Shown: one piece after another, positions 12,269-22,789 of the stretch
Layout: every line of letters begins with the position of its first letter
Position numbering within the stretch: position 1 is the first letter of the stretch
From: Sipunculus nudus
Taxonomy: Eukaryota > Annelida > Sipuncula > Golfingiida > Sipunculidae
DNA length: 64,000 bases
Reading direction: 5' to 3'
Assembly (NCBI GenBank): GCA_026874595.1
Contig: CM049320.1
Span: 26,078,214-26,142,213, forward strand
Translations under genes and position numbers: made by a program
Notes under the pieces: generated by a model
Told to the model about the DNA's origin: nothing
Databases searched by the model: none
Seen by the model: only the letters and a program-made list of their open reading frames with translations

Positions 12269-12463
12269 CAGTAATTTAATACCTCCCCTTATAACCACCT
12301 TGGCTCTGCGTCCACAATGAATTAATGACCACTTTTCAGCGTTTTTATTTTCTGTTTTTTAATATATCATACAATTTACACCAACCCCACTTACAAAACA
12401 GCCTCCAAAATGTGACCACTACACCCAAGGCCTGATGGTGGGTGCAATTTTGAGGCTTAACTG
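12269..12463. mobile_element. Short pogo/Tigger-like inverted-repeat element
   Basis: The left end 'cagtaatttaatacctcccc' and the reverse complement of the right end 'gaggcttaactg' resemble each other (CAGT..AA.CCTC), and 'ta' follows the right end. CAGT ends with TA target sites are typical of pogo/Tigger members of Tc1/mariner. About 195 bp, non-coding. The left flank is 'ca' rather than 'ta', so the copy is old or mis-delimited. Confidence 0.4.
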
Positions 12464-12489
12464 TATTAATAATTAAGCTGTATAAAGGT

Positions 12490-12985
12490 AAACAAGAGCA
12501 CTGCAAACGTGTATAAACTGCCCATAGTGTATCTGGTGACTGCTGACCTCATTTAATATGCGCGAATTTTGATGAGAAGTTAATTCAGGCAAGAAACTCT
12601 ATTGGTCAATATATATGTGTAATGAGTTTCATGAATATTCATAGGGTTTTTGGTAATTAAGTCATCAAGGTACCTCTTAAGTGTAGTGACCTCTTGTCTC
12701 ATTAAATATGCACTGATTTTGCTGGAAATCAAACTTTGGCAAGATATTTAATCTATTAACATTTATGAAGAGTTTCATCGCAAAGTCACATCGCAGCAAA
12801 ACCACAAGATAGCCTAGTGACCTAGCTGTGACATTAATTAATATGTGTGGATATTGTCCATAACCGAACTTAGGTGAGATAATCAATCTGTTGATAAGTA
12901 GTTATGGAGAGTTTCGTGAAAATCCATCAAAGCCCCTGTAAGTTACTGCAGAGATACTAAGTTAAGGGAAAGATGGACATCTGTT
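12490..12985 (+). repeat. Pearl-like family F, three core units of about 155 bp
   Basis: Starts 'aacaagagcactgcaaacgt'. Three diverged units each contain 'gtgacct(c/a)', '(a)aatatgc/tgtg', a 'ggcaaga' or 'ggtgaga' segment and 'gagtttc(a/g)tgaa'. No inverted ends or microsatellite were recognised, so this may be a truncated member. Confidence 0.55.
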
Positions 12986-13025
12986 TTTTTTCAAAGAAAA
13001 TATTTTACAATAAGTGGCAATAAAA

Positions 13026-13650
13026 CTAGATGTGTCAGAACGACACGAATGCCCCCGCCTGGGGCAAATTAAAAACATTTGTTAAATTTTGTAAATTTTT
13101 TTAAGTTCAGGAGGTGTCATGTGGTCAAAAGTAGGTCAACAAGGGCAAAATGCAAACTCGATCTGTAAAGGGTCATGATCAAGCAACACACCAAAAATCA
13201 GACCAGTATCTGCAGGCATTGTGAAAAAAAATCCATACATGTGCATTTTTCATAATAATTTCTGTCTTTCATGAAATTTTCTATATTCAGGATCTGTCAT
13301 ATGGTCAAAAATAGGTTAACTGGGACGAAACGCAAACTCGATCTGTAAGTGGTCATTATGCGCCCACAGACCAAACATTAGGCCAGTATCTGTAAGCATT
13401 GCATTGTGAAACTAGAATATTAGCAAAAGCTGATAATCAGTTATAAATTTAAATTGGAGAGGTATTGTACCATGTTTCATAAAAATCCACCAAATGCTTC
13501 CTGATAGATAAGCTCCTAAGTTTTTTTCTATACTAAAGCTCTGTGACCTTGAAAAGTAGGTCAAGATCACCCATCTTTGAACATGACCAGACAGAGAGAC
13601 ATACAAATGGAGGTCTTACTATATCCCCTCCTGCAATTTGTTGCGAGGGG
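13026..13650 (+). mobile_element. Pearl-like family G with nested family A fragment
   Basis: Begins 'actagatgtgtcagaacgac' and ends 'tatcccctcctgcaatttgt' plus 'tgcgagggggata'. Two tandem units (from about 13111 and 13288) share 'gcaaactcgatctgtaa' and 'ccagtatctg'. From 13411 to about 13590 the sequence switches to a shortened family A copy ('actagaatattagcaaaagc' ... 'tcacccatctttgaacatga'), then the family G end resumes. This could be an insertion of A into G or a chimera made by recombination. Confidence 0.55.
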
Positions 13651-14578
13651 GATAACAAGTGACCCATGGGTCTTGACGCTTAGCTGACTGGCATGTTGAC
13701 AACATGTCCTTGCACAGGCAACTAATTAAGATAGGTGGCATCATAGTTCATGCATATTAGCTGAAGTTCATCAAGACCAATGTAAAAGCACACCAAATTT
13801 GATGACAATTCATCCAGCCATTCCCGAGGAATCTGGCAATCTGGTGTGTATTTTGCACTATTTCTGTGGTGCTCAAGCACAGCCTGTAAATCTCATAATA
13901 TAGGTTACAGTGACCTAATTTAAGGTTTTTGAAAAGAACTTAGGGAGGAACTCTCAGGATGTCAAGTAAGAATCTAGGTCCAATGGTAATGATTTGTGCC
14001 CTGCTTTTGGCATAATTTTCAATTATTCTGGGGGGGGGGGTGCTTATTAGCCTCATAGCTAGGAGAATATGGGTAACAGAGACCTAATGTCAGGTTTTCA
14101 AGAAGACTTTTCATGGACATCCCTGGATGTCAAGTAAGAAGATTCTAGGACCAAAAGCACTGTTAAAGGATGACAGCATCATAAAAGGTCTCAAAAAGAG
14201 AGAAAAATGTGTGTAAATTTTTTTAAAATTTTGGTGGCACCACCAGAGTGCAGGAATCCATGAAACACTCCTTTGAGCTTTACGAATGCAAAGAATCATG
14301 ATGATCAATGCTTTATAGTTGTTCAGATATTGGAGCTTTTGTGACAAGCTTTTTAATTATTCTAGGGGTACTTCTGAGCCATAAAGCTCCGACAATATGG
14401 GTAACAGAGACCTAATATTAGGTTTCCAAGGACACTTTTCATGGGCCTCCCTGCATGTCAAGATACAAGTTTCTAGGTCCAGTAAATGATTTGTGCCCTG
14501 TTAACAGATGACCACATCTTTAAAGGTCTCAAAAACAGAAAACAAGGGACCTATGGGTCACTGTGCTCAGCTGACGTT
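13651..14578 (+). mobile_element. Pearl/HINE-like family B, long copy lacking its 3' end
   Basis: Starts 'aacaagtgacccatgggtct' and 'gcatgttgacaacatgtcct'. It carries core segments around 'ggtaacagagacctaat' near 14073 and 14400, plus a diverged one near 13905; these spacings match those in 18690-19612. Where the microsatellite and terminal segment should follow, a new 5' end begins at about 14541 ('aacaagggacctatgggtca'). Either a second element inserted there or two elements recombined. A long G run interrupts the body at 14031. Confidence 0.65.
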
Positions 14579-14885
14579 AACCTTGAAGGTAAAAATCTAA
14601 ATTAATATTAAATGGAGGTAAAGTGTAAGAGGAAGACGTAATAAAGGCCATGGTTGGTTTATATGATTGGTTTGTATTGATGAGCAAGAAATTGTTGCAA
14701 ATAATATTTTGTGACCTGACCATGAGTGTTTCCTAATGTTGAAACTGAAGCATGTGAGCAGTTTGTGAACAAATGATCTGTACAATTACCATGATCATTA
14801 GTTGGCTTTTCGATTAACTGTTGACATTTTAGTAGTTTACACATTTGTTCAATCAAATCTTTTTTTTGTATAATATATATTATTA

Positions 14886-15220
14886 GGCCAAAATAAAAAA
14901 AAGGTATGGTTCTCAGGCACTTTTTTCAGAAAATCAATGCGGGCGGGTGGTTTTTTAATTTTATTTTTTTGGTATGTTTGATAAAAATGTCAAATTATAT
15001 GGGAAAAGCATGATAATAACATATTTATTTGGCTAAATAAGTAAAAGCACTACATAATAAAGGAAATTGTATGATTTTATCTTCTTGAAAGAAATGTCCG
15101 AGCGGCTGCAGCTCAAAATTGATAAGTTTCTATTGAAAATCAAAATAAAAATTTTTGATGCGGGGGTTTAAAATTGATGCGGGCGGTGCCTGAGAACCAA
15201 ACCTTTAATTTTTTTTTGCC
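14886..15220 (+). mobile_element. Tourist/Harbinger-like MITE, copy 2 (335 bp)
   Basis: Same inverted ends as 5947-6232 ('ggccaaaataaaaa' ... 'ggttctcaggcac' and the inverse), again flanked by 'tta' at 14883-14885 and 15221-15223. It is about 50 bp longer through extra internal sequence around 15060-15140. Two copies with the same boundaries and the same 3-bp duplication fix the element ends well. Confidence 0.78.
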
Positions 15221-15654
15221 TTAAATATATGTTTTTTTTTATGAAATGTATACAGTTGAAATATAACTAATTAACAACATAAAACATGGCAAACAAAGCC
15301 TGATCTCAAATTCTGCTGATGCAGGAAAATAATGAACAAATGTTTGTAAAAAAATCTTCATTTTTTTATCACATCAATTTTTTTTTAATTTAAGTTTATA
15401 GTTCTATACATTTTCAATATAACATATATATCTGAATATAAAAGTTGATTCATATAATTCTCAACTGCATCATCATAAATCTCAATCTTGTCAGATAACA
15501 CCACATCATGCATACAAATGTTTATTTAATTTTTACCACAAAAATATATCTTTTAAATCTGCAAAACAATAAATATCTAAAAAAAATAATTGATTTAGAT
15601 TTCACAATTTTTAATTGTGTCTTTATTTATCCATAATGTGCTTCATTCCTATTC
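15221..15654. other. AT-rich DNA, no gene seen
   Basis: Very AT-rich, with many homopolymer runs and no frame or repeat family recognised. Confidence 0.5.
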
Positions 15655-15793
15655 CAGCGGTTATGATTTGTGCCCTGTTAACGGCCAGATGGCCAGACAA
15701 CTGGACACCCGGACGACAGGACGCCCGGACGGACGACGGACAAAGAGTGATTGCTAAAGCTCAGATGACTTGTGACAGTCAGCTGAGCTAAAA
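15655..15793 (+). mobile_element. Pearl/HINE-like family B, 3'-end fragment
   Basis: Shows 'ggttatgatttgtgccctgt', a (gacg/gacc)n microsatellite at about 15685-15740, then 'gctcagatgact' and 'cagtcagctgagctaaaaa', as in the end of the full copy at 18690-19612. Confidence 0.7.
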
Positions 15794-16199
15794 AAAGGGA
15801 GCTGCTTCAATTAATACTAATAAGTGTCATTTTCAGAAAATCCTAAAAAAATCTTTTTAAAAAAGAGTGATTTAAAATTTCCAGTATTACATTAACTTTT
15901 TTTTTTTTTTTTTTATTTTAAACAGATAGACTTAATCAGGTATTACCTCTTACCCTCTTTGAATCACATTACCATCTTTAACCTGATGTAACTATTGATA
16001 ACCTTTTATAATTTCAATAGTTGTAGAGTGAAAATTTTCTTTGTTCTATTTATAATCACACTGGCTTGGGTGCCTGGTTAAAGGTGGTTCAAAGACAACA
16101 CAGGAACACAACAGAACCTGTGCTTTCTACACCTATAACCTATAAGGTTGGTTGCATTAATTAATCGGAATTATGTACCACTCATAATCTCTTTTCATT

Positions 16200-16320
16200 T
16201 GCTTAAAATAAGGTGATCTTATCAGATATTTTTCATTATTTTGATTTGGGATAAACAATCCAATTCTGGATAAACGATTTTTCGGATTTAAATGGGCTTC
16301 GGCTTAATAAAGCTCTACTG
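16200..16320. mobile_element. Right-end fragment of a pogo/Tigger-like element
   Basis: The segment ends 'cttaataaagctctactg' followed by 'ta' at 16321-16322. The reverse complement, CAGTAGAGC..., is typical of pogo/Tigger inverted repeats at TA targets. No matching left end was found. It lies about 60 bp downstream of the signal-peptide exon, inside that gene's presumed first intron. Confidence 0.35.
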
Positions 16321-16379
16321 TAACTGTTTATGGTGCATACTTGACCAGTATCAGTAATTATTCTTTGATCTGAACTTAC

Positions 16380-16479
16380 CATCATCCAGGATACTGTTTA
16401 CTGCACTGTGCTTTTTGTTTGCTGTTAAACAGCCAACCATTAGTATACACAAAGACAAGATGTATGTTACACTAGGCAT
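16380..16479 (-). CDS. First coding exon of a secreted-peptide gene (partial)
   Basis: Read on the minus strand, the ATG at 16479 (A at -3) opens a frame encoding MPSVTYILSLCILMVGCLTA followed by NKKHSAVNSILDD. The first 20 residues are a textbook signal peptide: a hydrophobic core at residues 4-17 and a small-residue cleavage site after LTA. The frame is cut by a consensus donor: GATGATG is followed by GTAAGT at 16379-16374, leaving the exon in phase 1, common for exons that carry signal peptides. A TATA box and an initiator lie at the right distance upstream. The product should enter the secretory pathway. The family is not recognised; a neuropeptide-like or other small secreted protein is a guess. 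The frame stays open upstream of this ATG, so an earlier start cannot be excluded. Downstream exons must lie at lower coordinates and were not found. Confidence 0.5.
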
Positions 16480-16551
16480 TATTGAGTCTGGTACAAATGC
16501 CAGCAGAGCTGGAATAGATTTGGTGCCTATATGTATACCTTGCCTGTCTGT

Positions 16552-16584
16552 CTGACTTAGCACAGTAATGCTTTTAATATATAT
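16552..16584 (-). promoter_or_regulatory. TATA box and initiator for the signal-peptide exon
   Basis: On the minus strand, ATATATATTAAAAG covers 16584-16571 and an initiator-like TCAGA has its A at 16553, about 30 nt downstream of the TATA start. This spacing suits a TATA/Inr core promoter and gives a 5'UTR of about 74 nt before the ATG at 16479. AT-rich DNA makes chance TATA boxes common; the support comes from the ordered series TATA, Inr, ATG, signal peptide and donor. Confidence 0.4.
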
Positions 16585-17210
16585 GGGTATGTAGAGTGCA
16601 TAGATTGAGTGTTTTATAACTGATAAGAAAACTGCATGTATGGTCATAATATAGCAGAGCTAATGCAGTCTCATATTGAGCCTGTATGTTATTTAACCCT
16701 GCTGTTACTGAAAGTGCTTCCAACACAATTTTCTTCATGGGTGTCTCTATCTCTTTCTCTCTTTCTCAGTATTTGACACAGAAGTCCAGCACATGTCATG
16801 TATCATATTACTACATCAGGACTTCCTGCAACATTATCTTCCTGGACTATCTGTTAGCTGGCAAATCCCAGGTGTTATCAGGGAAGGCTGAATTAATTAT
16901 CCTGTAAGTTTGTCAAACACTATCATTTTGAACATACCAATTGATACCCATATGATTTTTTTATGTTATCAGCCTCACGGTAGATCCAGGTAATCCTGGT
17001 TGGCAGCAGACCATGAAAAGTAATTAGCCTTACACTTAGCCTCATTAACCCTATAATTACTACACCTTAATTATCAACTCCTGGGTTTGAGTCCGGTGCT
17101 TTACTCCTAGACCACAAAAGTAGGGAACTTTTTCATTTTTTTTTAAGAAGACCTAGCAGCTGAAAATTATATTTCAATTATATAATTTATATATTGTTAT
17201 AAAATAACTT

Positions 17211-17258
<48 letters not shown>
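17211..17258. repeat. (TA)n microsatellite
   Basis: Alternating AT/TA for roughly 40-45 bases. Confidence 0.95.
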
Positions 17259-17261
<3 letters not shown>

Positions 17262-17329
17262 CATTTACATCTTTACTATTACCATTTGTATTAACATCTT
17301 TAACATCATATTGCTTTTTACTGACATCA

Positions 17330-17960
17330 CCAGGTCACTGTGTTACAGTCCACCTATCCAGGGGCATGCGGTTCTGTAATTATTCCATCACCACAGCCCA
17401 GCCAGGCGGGCAGCTCGTTTGCTGTTTGGTGCCATGAAAGCCATGTTTAATTAACTGGGAGGCAGCATTAAGGATAGTCCTCCCTGACTCCTGGGAACCA
17501 TGAGATTTGTTAGTGACCCTCAACGGGAACATCGTGGCTATGAACATGAGGCCCTGCTAGAAAAACACAAGGTCATAGACAATCTGTCTTTGAGCTATTG
17601 TTGTTCGCCAGGGAGTCTGGGGAATTATGGAACTACCATAGTTATTCCAAGAAGAAAATGTCACTTCAACCTAGAGGAAGCGGACAAAAGGATAAGGGTC
17701 TCATCAAACAAACAAAAACCCCTGGACGCTGAGCTCGGCTCAGAAACTGGGCCAAAATAGTATCAGTTAGAAGCAGAGCTAATCCTCCTTTCATGACGGC
17801 CATAAGCTCATGCTGCTAGTTGGCGGGCCTAATTTACGGCAAGAGGATCATAAATATCGCACAATGGAGACTGCTTATTACCATCTTAACCTTATAGCTG
17901 AGCCTGAGGGAAAAACAACTCAACACCTTCAGTTACCAGCAGTAAATTCAAAATGAGAAT
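17330..17960. other. Base-balanced single-copy island, possible conserved element
   Basis: After AT-rich DNA, base composition becomes balanced and no repeat family is present. The stretch holds TAAT-core homeodomain-like sites (tttaattaac at 17447, cctaatttacgg near 17828), 'cataaatatcgcac' near 17851, and an 86-codon plus-strand frame (17500-17760) of varied, charged composition. I recognise no protein domain in that frame and no clean flanking splice sites. A conserved cis-regulatory element and an unrecognised exon are both possible. Confidence 0.3.
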
Positions 17961-18689
17961 TTTGTAGGCGAGTGATCACTTTGATATTTTTTGTCTTATT
18001 TTAGGAGACTTGAAAGCTAGGTTTTACTGTTATGATTTCCTTGCATACTGACCTAAATCAATCTGATATGTATACTTAAATAATGTTCATCCTTGCCTTT
18101 ATTTCCACCTGTATAAATTTGTTTTTGCAATTTTATTTTTAAGAGAGTACCATAAATATGCTATAAGCTGCTGTTTGGCCATGTTTTAATTATCTTTTTA
18201 TTTTAATGTTGCATAATACATTGTACATTAAAATTCCCATTTGCCACATTTCTAAATTGACTTTGTTTTATTACTACAAGCTTTGGTGCATAAAAAGTTA
18301 GCAAGGAAACTGATGAAGGAAATCTCAAGATATTATTTTATTTAAAGAGTTAGTATTATAACACTTGCTTGAGAGGAAATCAGAAAGAAATAGAAAAATA
18401 AAAAAATAGAAAAAAAATAATAACAACAGAAAGAAACAGTAGAAAGAACAAGAAGAAAAGAAATAAAACAGAGAAACTAAGGCAGGAATTCTACATGTAC
18501 AAGAATCCTTATTATCTGATAAAAATAAAAAAATTAAGAGGCAACTTCCTGGAGAGAATTTCAAATAGGAAGATGGAAGCAGAAACAGAAGAAGTGAAAG
18601 GAGGAGTGGAAGATATAAAGAAAAAAAGAATGAAACTTGATATCTGCATCCCAATGGTAACATACCTCCACCATAGGAGCAAAATAACA
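17961..18689. other. AT-rich DNA with A/G-rich stretch, no gene seen
   Basis: Includes a purine-rich segment (about 18360-18640) that gives low-complexity open frames on both strands. None is credible as a protein. Confidence 0.5.
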
Positions 18690-19612
18690 ACAAGTAACCA
18701 ATGGGTCATGACGCTCAGCCGACTGACATGTTGACAATATGTCCTTGTACAGGCAACTAATTTAGATAATGTAGGTGGCCCCATTGTTCATGCATATTAG
18801 TTCCAGTTCATCAAGAACCATTAGCATACCAAATTTGATGACAATCCATCCAGAAATTCCTGAGGAATCTGGCATTTTGTGTGTATTTCGCATTTTTTCT
18901 GGGGTGCTCAAACATGGCCAGTAACTCAGAGAATATAGGTCACAGTGACCTAATTTCAGGTTTCTGAGAACTTTTGACGAATTTTCAGGATGTCAAGTTA
19001 GAAGATTCTAGGTCCAATGGTTAAGATTTGTGCCTTGCTTTGGTATCAATTTTCAATAATTCTGGGAGGTGCCTATAAGCCCCATAACTTGAAGAATATG
19101 GAGAACAGAGACCTAATTTCAGGTTTCCAAGAATAATTTTCTTTGACCACCCTTGTTGCCAAGTTAGAAGATTCTAGGTCCAGTGGTTTTGATTTGTACC
19201 CTGTTAAAGGACGACCACATCTTAAGAGATCTCAAAAATAGAAAAAAAATGTGTAAAATTAAAAAAAAAAACAGGTGGTGCCACCAGTCTACAGAATCTG
19301 ATCAAACACTCCATGATTAATATGCATGCAACGAATCATTGTGATCAATGCACTTGATCAAATACTTGAGCATTTGTATCAAATTTTAAATTTTTCTTGG
19401 GGGGTAAATTCTGAGCCCCATACCTCGGAGGATATGGGTAACAGATTTCAGGTTTCCAAGGAGAATTTTCATGGACCTACCTGGATGTCAAGTAAGAGAA
19501 TTCTAGGTCCAGTGGTTACAATTTGTACCCTGTTAACCGATTGACAGACAGACAGATGATGGACAAAGGACCACAACTATAGCTAAGGTGACTCTCAGTC
19601 AGCTGAGCTAAA
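18690..19612 (+). mobile_element. Pearl/HINE-like family B, full-length copy
   Basis: The clearest complete member, about 920 bp. It starts 'caagtaaccaatgggtcatg' with 'gctcagccgactgacatgtt' and ends with a short (gaca)n run (19549-19558), 'gatggacaaaggaccacaac', 'tatagct' and 'cagtcagctgagctaaaaa'. The 5' GCTCAGCCGACTGA is nearly the reverse complement of the 3' TCAGTCAGCTGAGC, giving subterminal inverted repeats. Diverged core units around 'acctaatttcaggtttc' recur near 18950 and 19112, and in shortened form near 19445. Non-coding. Confidence 0.8.
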
Positions 19613-20100
19613 AATGCTCTGTGAACAGACCACTGACCTGAACAGGTGGCCAGGCCACACTGATGAGCTAGAAACTTTTGTGAATTCACTTATTTTTTGG
19701 CCCATATATTCAGATCGATTAATGGGTAAGTATAACAGTACATTTTTTTTTTTTTAAGTATAACAGTACATTTGTGAATATTCCTTGATGATGCTCGAAA
19801 ATCCAGATAAGATGCTGGATGAACACCCAAATCTAACCTAATCTTCCTTGGCCCATTTTCAAAATCATGAAAAAAATTTCATGAGATTCAGTTCATGATT
19901 GTATGAGTTTAATGTTGTGAAAAAACACACATACATGAATGAGAATGAACATATAACCTCCTGGCCAAGGCAAAAAATTGAAACAAAGGAAAGAAAAGCT
20001 GACTTCACACAGCCAGAAGGAAACTTTATAATACCAGCATAACAATTAATATGCAACATATGGACAGTATGCCAGAGTACCACTCTCCAGAAATGATACT
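19613..20100. other. AT-rich DNA, no gene seen
   Basis: Contains a short local duplication ('agtataacagtacattt' near 19730 and 19757) and nothing else recognised. Confidence 0.5.
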
Positions 20101-20108
20101 GATCTGTT

Positions 20109-20130
20109 TATAAACAGTTCAGCTCTTCAC
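20109..20130 (+). promoter_or_regulatory. Candidate TATA box before the exon at 20160
   Basis: 'ttTATAAAcag' at 20109-20114 is followed by 'ttcacagtac' and lies about 50 bp upstream of the ATG at 20160. Start sites would fall near 20135-20142. Composition alone makes such matches common here. Confidence 0.25.
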
Positions 20131-20159
20131 AGTACACTGATACCTTTTTGCTTCTGGAT

Positions 20160-20250
20160 ATGTTCTGGCTGATGCTGCTGTACGTTACTGCGGCTGTCAG
20201 TTATTACTACAGCCGCTGGCAATCAGGTATCTGCAGTCTGTGGTGTTTAG
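20160..20250 (+). CDS. Candidate first coding exon with N-terminal membrane segment (partial)
   Basis: The ATG at 20160 opens a frame beginning MFWLMLLYVTAAVSYYYSRW, continuing QSGICSLWCL. Residues 1-14 form a hydrophobic helix suited to a signal anchor, followed by an aromatic and basic stretch. The frame runs into TTTAG|GTAAGG at 20251 (strong donor, phase 1); a second possible donor, CAG|GTATCT, lies at 20227. A TATA box lies 50 bp upstream. Known families with short N-terminal anchors (for example microsomal P450s or type II transferases) fit this layout, but 30 residues do not identify one. No downstream exon was found. It could be chance in single-copy DNA. Confidence 0.3.
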
Positions 20251-20259
20251 GTAAGGCTG

Positions 20260-20990
20260 ATACAGTCAGTACAAGCTGGGGTAGATACACTGGTGTCTTG
20301 CTGGACTCTGGTCTTTGTAATTTAAGAAAATGAATGAATTTACAATAAACTGCGAACGGTTATGGTTTATATTAACAACTAATATACCTTAACTGGTAAC
20401 ATATGTCACATATGTTCTTTGCAAATGACAGTTGTGAAGAACTCATCACACGGACTTTCTTCAAATTTTCCTATGTGACAGAAACATGTTAATGATGAAA
20501 TTTCTTTCAATCTGCGCATTAAATGAAAAGGAATTTGTTTGCTTGGCTAGAACTGAGACAAGTTCAACCTAATTTCAAGTCTGAAAAATATTTTTTTCAA
20601 ATGAACAAAAATATAGAAAAGGTAGTTGGCACCACTAGTCTTGCACAGCTGAAAGGGCTATCCATGATCAATAAGTTCACCAATTATCAGGAGATTTATC
20701 TAAAGTATGTATTTCATACATCAACAGTCCAAAAAGTAAAAACTTTGCAAATGTTTCTGCAAGAGTTCTGAAGAAATGCCTTGGTCGATCTTCTTCATTT
20801 TTTCATGATCACAATGATATATATGTGCCGTTAATGCATGTGTCACTTTTAGGGTTGAGTTCAAAATTTTCGTTTTGCAGCCCAGAAGACTATTGTAAAG
20901 TGCTAAAAACACCAAAATGCATAAAACTCGCAGAACATAGGTCACAGGCAGCTATTTTTATAAGCAAGGAGATTTATACCAATAACCTAT
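20260..20990. other. AT-rich DNA, no gene seen
   Basis: Would be the start of intron 1 if the 20160 exon is real. The frame at 20523-20771 has ordinary AT-rich composition and no recognisable domain. Confidence 0.45.
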
Positions 20991-20999
20991 CTGTTTAAT

Positions 21000-21085
21000 A
21001 CATAAGAAGTTTCTAGGTCAAGAGGTTACAATTTGTGCCTTGTTACCAGGAAGATGGTTGGACAGCTGACAGATATTTTTTTTTT
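21000..21085 (+). mobile_element. Pearl/HINE-like family B, small 3'-proximal fragment
   Basis: Holds 'aagtttctaggtcaagaggt' and 'tacaatttgtgccttgtta', the segment just before the microsatellite in family B. It stops in a T run. Confidence 0.45.
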
Positions 21086-22174
21086 CACAAACAAAAGCAG
21101 ATGAAATGACTAGAAGCAGGAACTGGTAGTAAAATTATGTTTGATGATTGACAGAATTAAACATTTGATGAAAATGTTTTATTAATCCTTTTATGCACCT
21201 ATATATCACTGTGAAATCTGATGAATAGAATTATTCCTAGAATATAGACAGAGTAAACTCAGTCTAATTTGTACATCAAGCTGAAAGGTCAAAGTAATGG
21301 CTGGATTCTTGACATTTAATTGTTTGCCGCACAAGATTCAGTTTAATACTGTACACTACTTTGTTTCTTATCTTTCTTATGTCTCTGACATGCAGGATTA
21401 AAATAAACCTTTTCTACATAACTTCTATGCAGGGTTTGGAAAACTGAGAAATTTTAAAAACTTCAACTGGAAAGGCATTATAACAGGTTTGCCCTTCCAT
21501 AGAAAAATTTGCCTTTCCTTATAAGATGCATCATCATCATTATCTTAAGTTTTCATTCACACTAACATGTGTGAATCTTACATCCTACATGCCATCCTAC
21601 ATACACACTTGCATGTAAAAAGAACTGTATGTTTTCAATAGTAACACTGTTATATTGGTAACATAACTGAGCAGTTAATATAACAAGAAAAACATAAGAG
21701 ATGAGGGATTTAAATGACGGAAAGTATAAGAAATTATAGGGAAATACATGGAGTTGGTGGAGCATCACCATCAAAATATTTTGTTTTTATGTCATATTAG
21801 TTTCTACGTAACAGCTACTGATGTGGAAAACATCTGTGTTCATTTCTACAATGAATTAGTTGAAAATGAAAAATGCTTTTCTGTGCATGTGTTTGCCTGC
21901 TTTAGACAGGCGTTATATCAAGCCCTACTTCTAAGCATGTGCATTCTTTATCGATCATGCACAAATTCAACCAATATAATGAAATATGAATGGAAACAGC
22001 TAAATTCATCAATATAATTAACAAAATGGTACACCATTAGAACTGATAAACAATCAGAGAGAATGACAATTTAACATGGCCACATCTATATCTCCTGTTT
22101 TAAAGTTGAATGTGGGGACTTAATAACTGGAAAGAAAATATCAAGCAAAATATAAAATATAAAGTGATGGTTTT
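21086..22174. other. AT-rich DNA, no gene seen
   Basis: No repeat family or convincing frame. 21748-22017 is open for 89 codons but shows no domain and no splice context I trust. Confidence 0.5.
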
Positions 22175-22180
22175 ACTTAC

Positions 22181-22640
22181 AGTCAGTGCATCATCTCCAA
22201 GCTGATTAAGAGGTATCTTCACACATTAGCTCACTGTATATTCCTCAGTCAACATACAATGGTAAACACTACAGCAGCAGCTTAACTGTACTTGTACAGC
22301 CACCAGTTAGTCACAAATCATCATCAAGACCTTAATTTATCAAAAACACTGGGTGCTTTTGTTTGCTTCTTCAAACACCTGACCCTGAGACAGCAATAAA
22401 GCACCAGTGCTGTCAGCAGCACTGTAAACTCAGCAGCACTAGCTTGATCAACTCAACATTGACTGGCAGCCTGAGGGTGAGCACTGTCAGCCTGTAAGTC
22501 TCTGATATCTGAAGTAACAATTGAACTGCGGACAGGGTTCAAGCACAGGTGTGTTCTGAACACAGTGCTGCTATCGAGCAAAAACAGGCAGCAACAGCTT
22601 GCCTACAGCGGCTGATGTATTGCTGCTTCCTGCTGGAGGA
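22181..22640 (-). other. Possible non-coding first exon (5'UTR), minus strand
   Basis: Base composition becomes balanced over about 460 bp and, on the minus strand, the block ends at CTGACT|GTAAGT (donor 22180-22175). Short ATG frames inside terminate quickly, so it would be untranslated leader. It contains CAGCAG/GCTGCT-rich text. Upstream promoter elements were not identified. Confidence 0.25.
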
Positions 22641-22789
22641 GTAGACGTTAAACAGTTCTATGTAAATGCTGCTGCAGATTGCAGCAATGGACTCCATATA
22701 GACATCAGAGGTCTTGCTGGGGGGGGGGGGGGGGTAGACTAATTATGCATTACGGCTTGAAGGTTGGGCACCTGTATGGGTGTAAAAAT

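Noticed and set aside
18325-18784. Frames of 122 and 90 codons near 18.5 kb
   Set aside because: The first is low-complexity purine/pyrimidine-rich translation (FFFLLLL runs); the second overlaps the 5' end of the pearl-like element.
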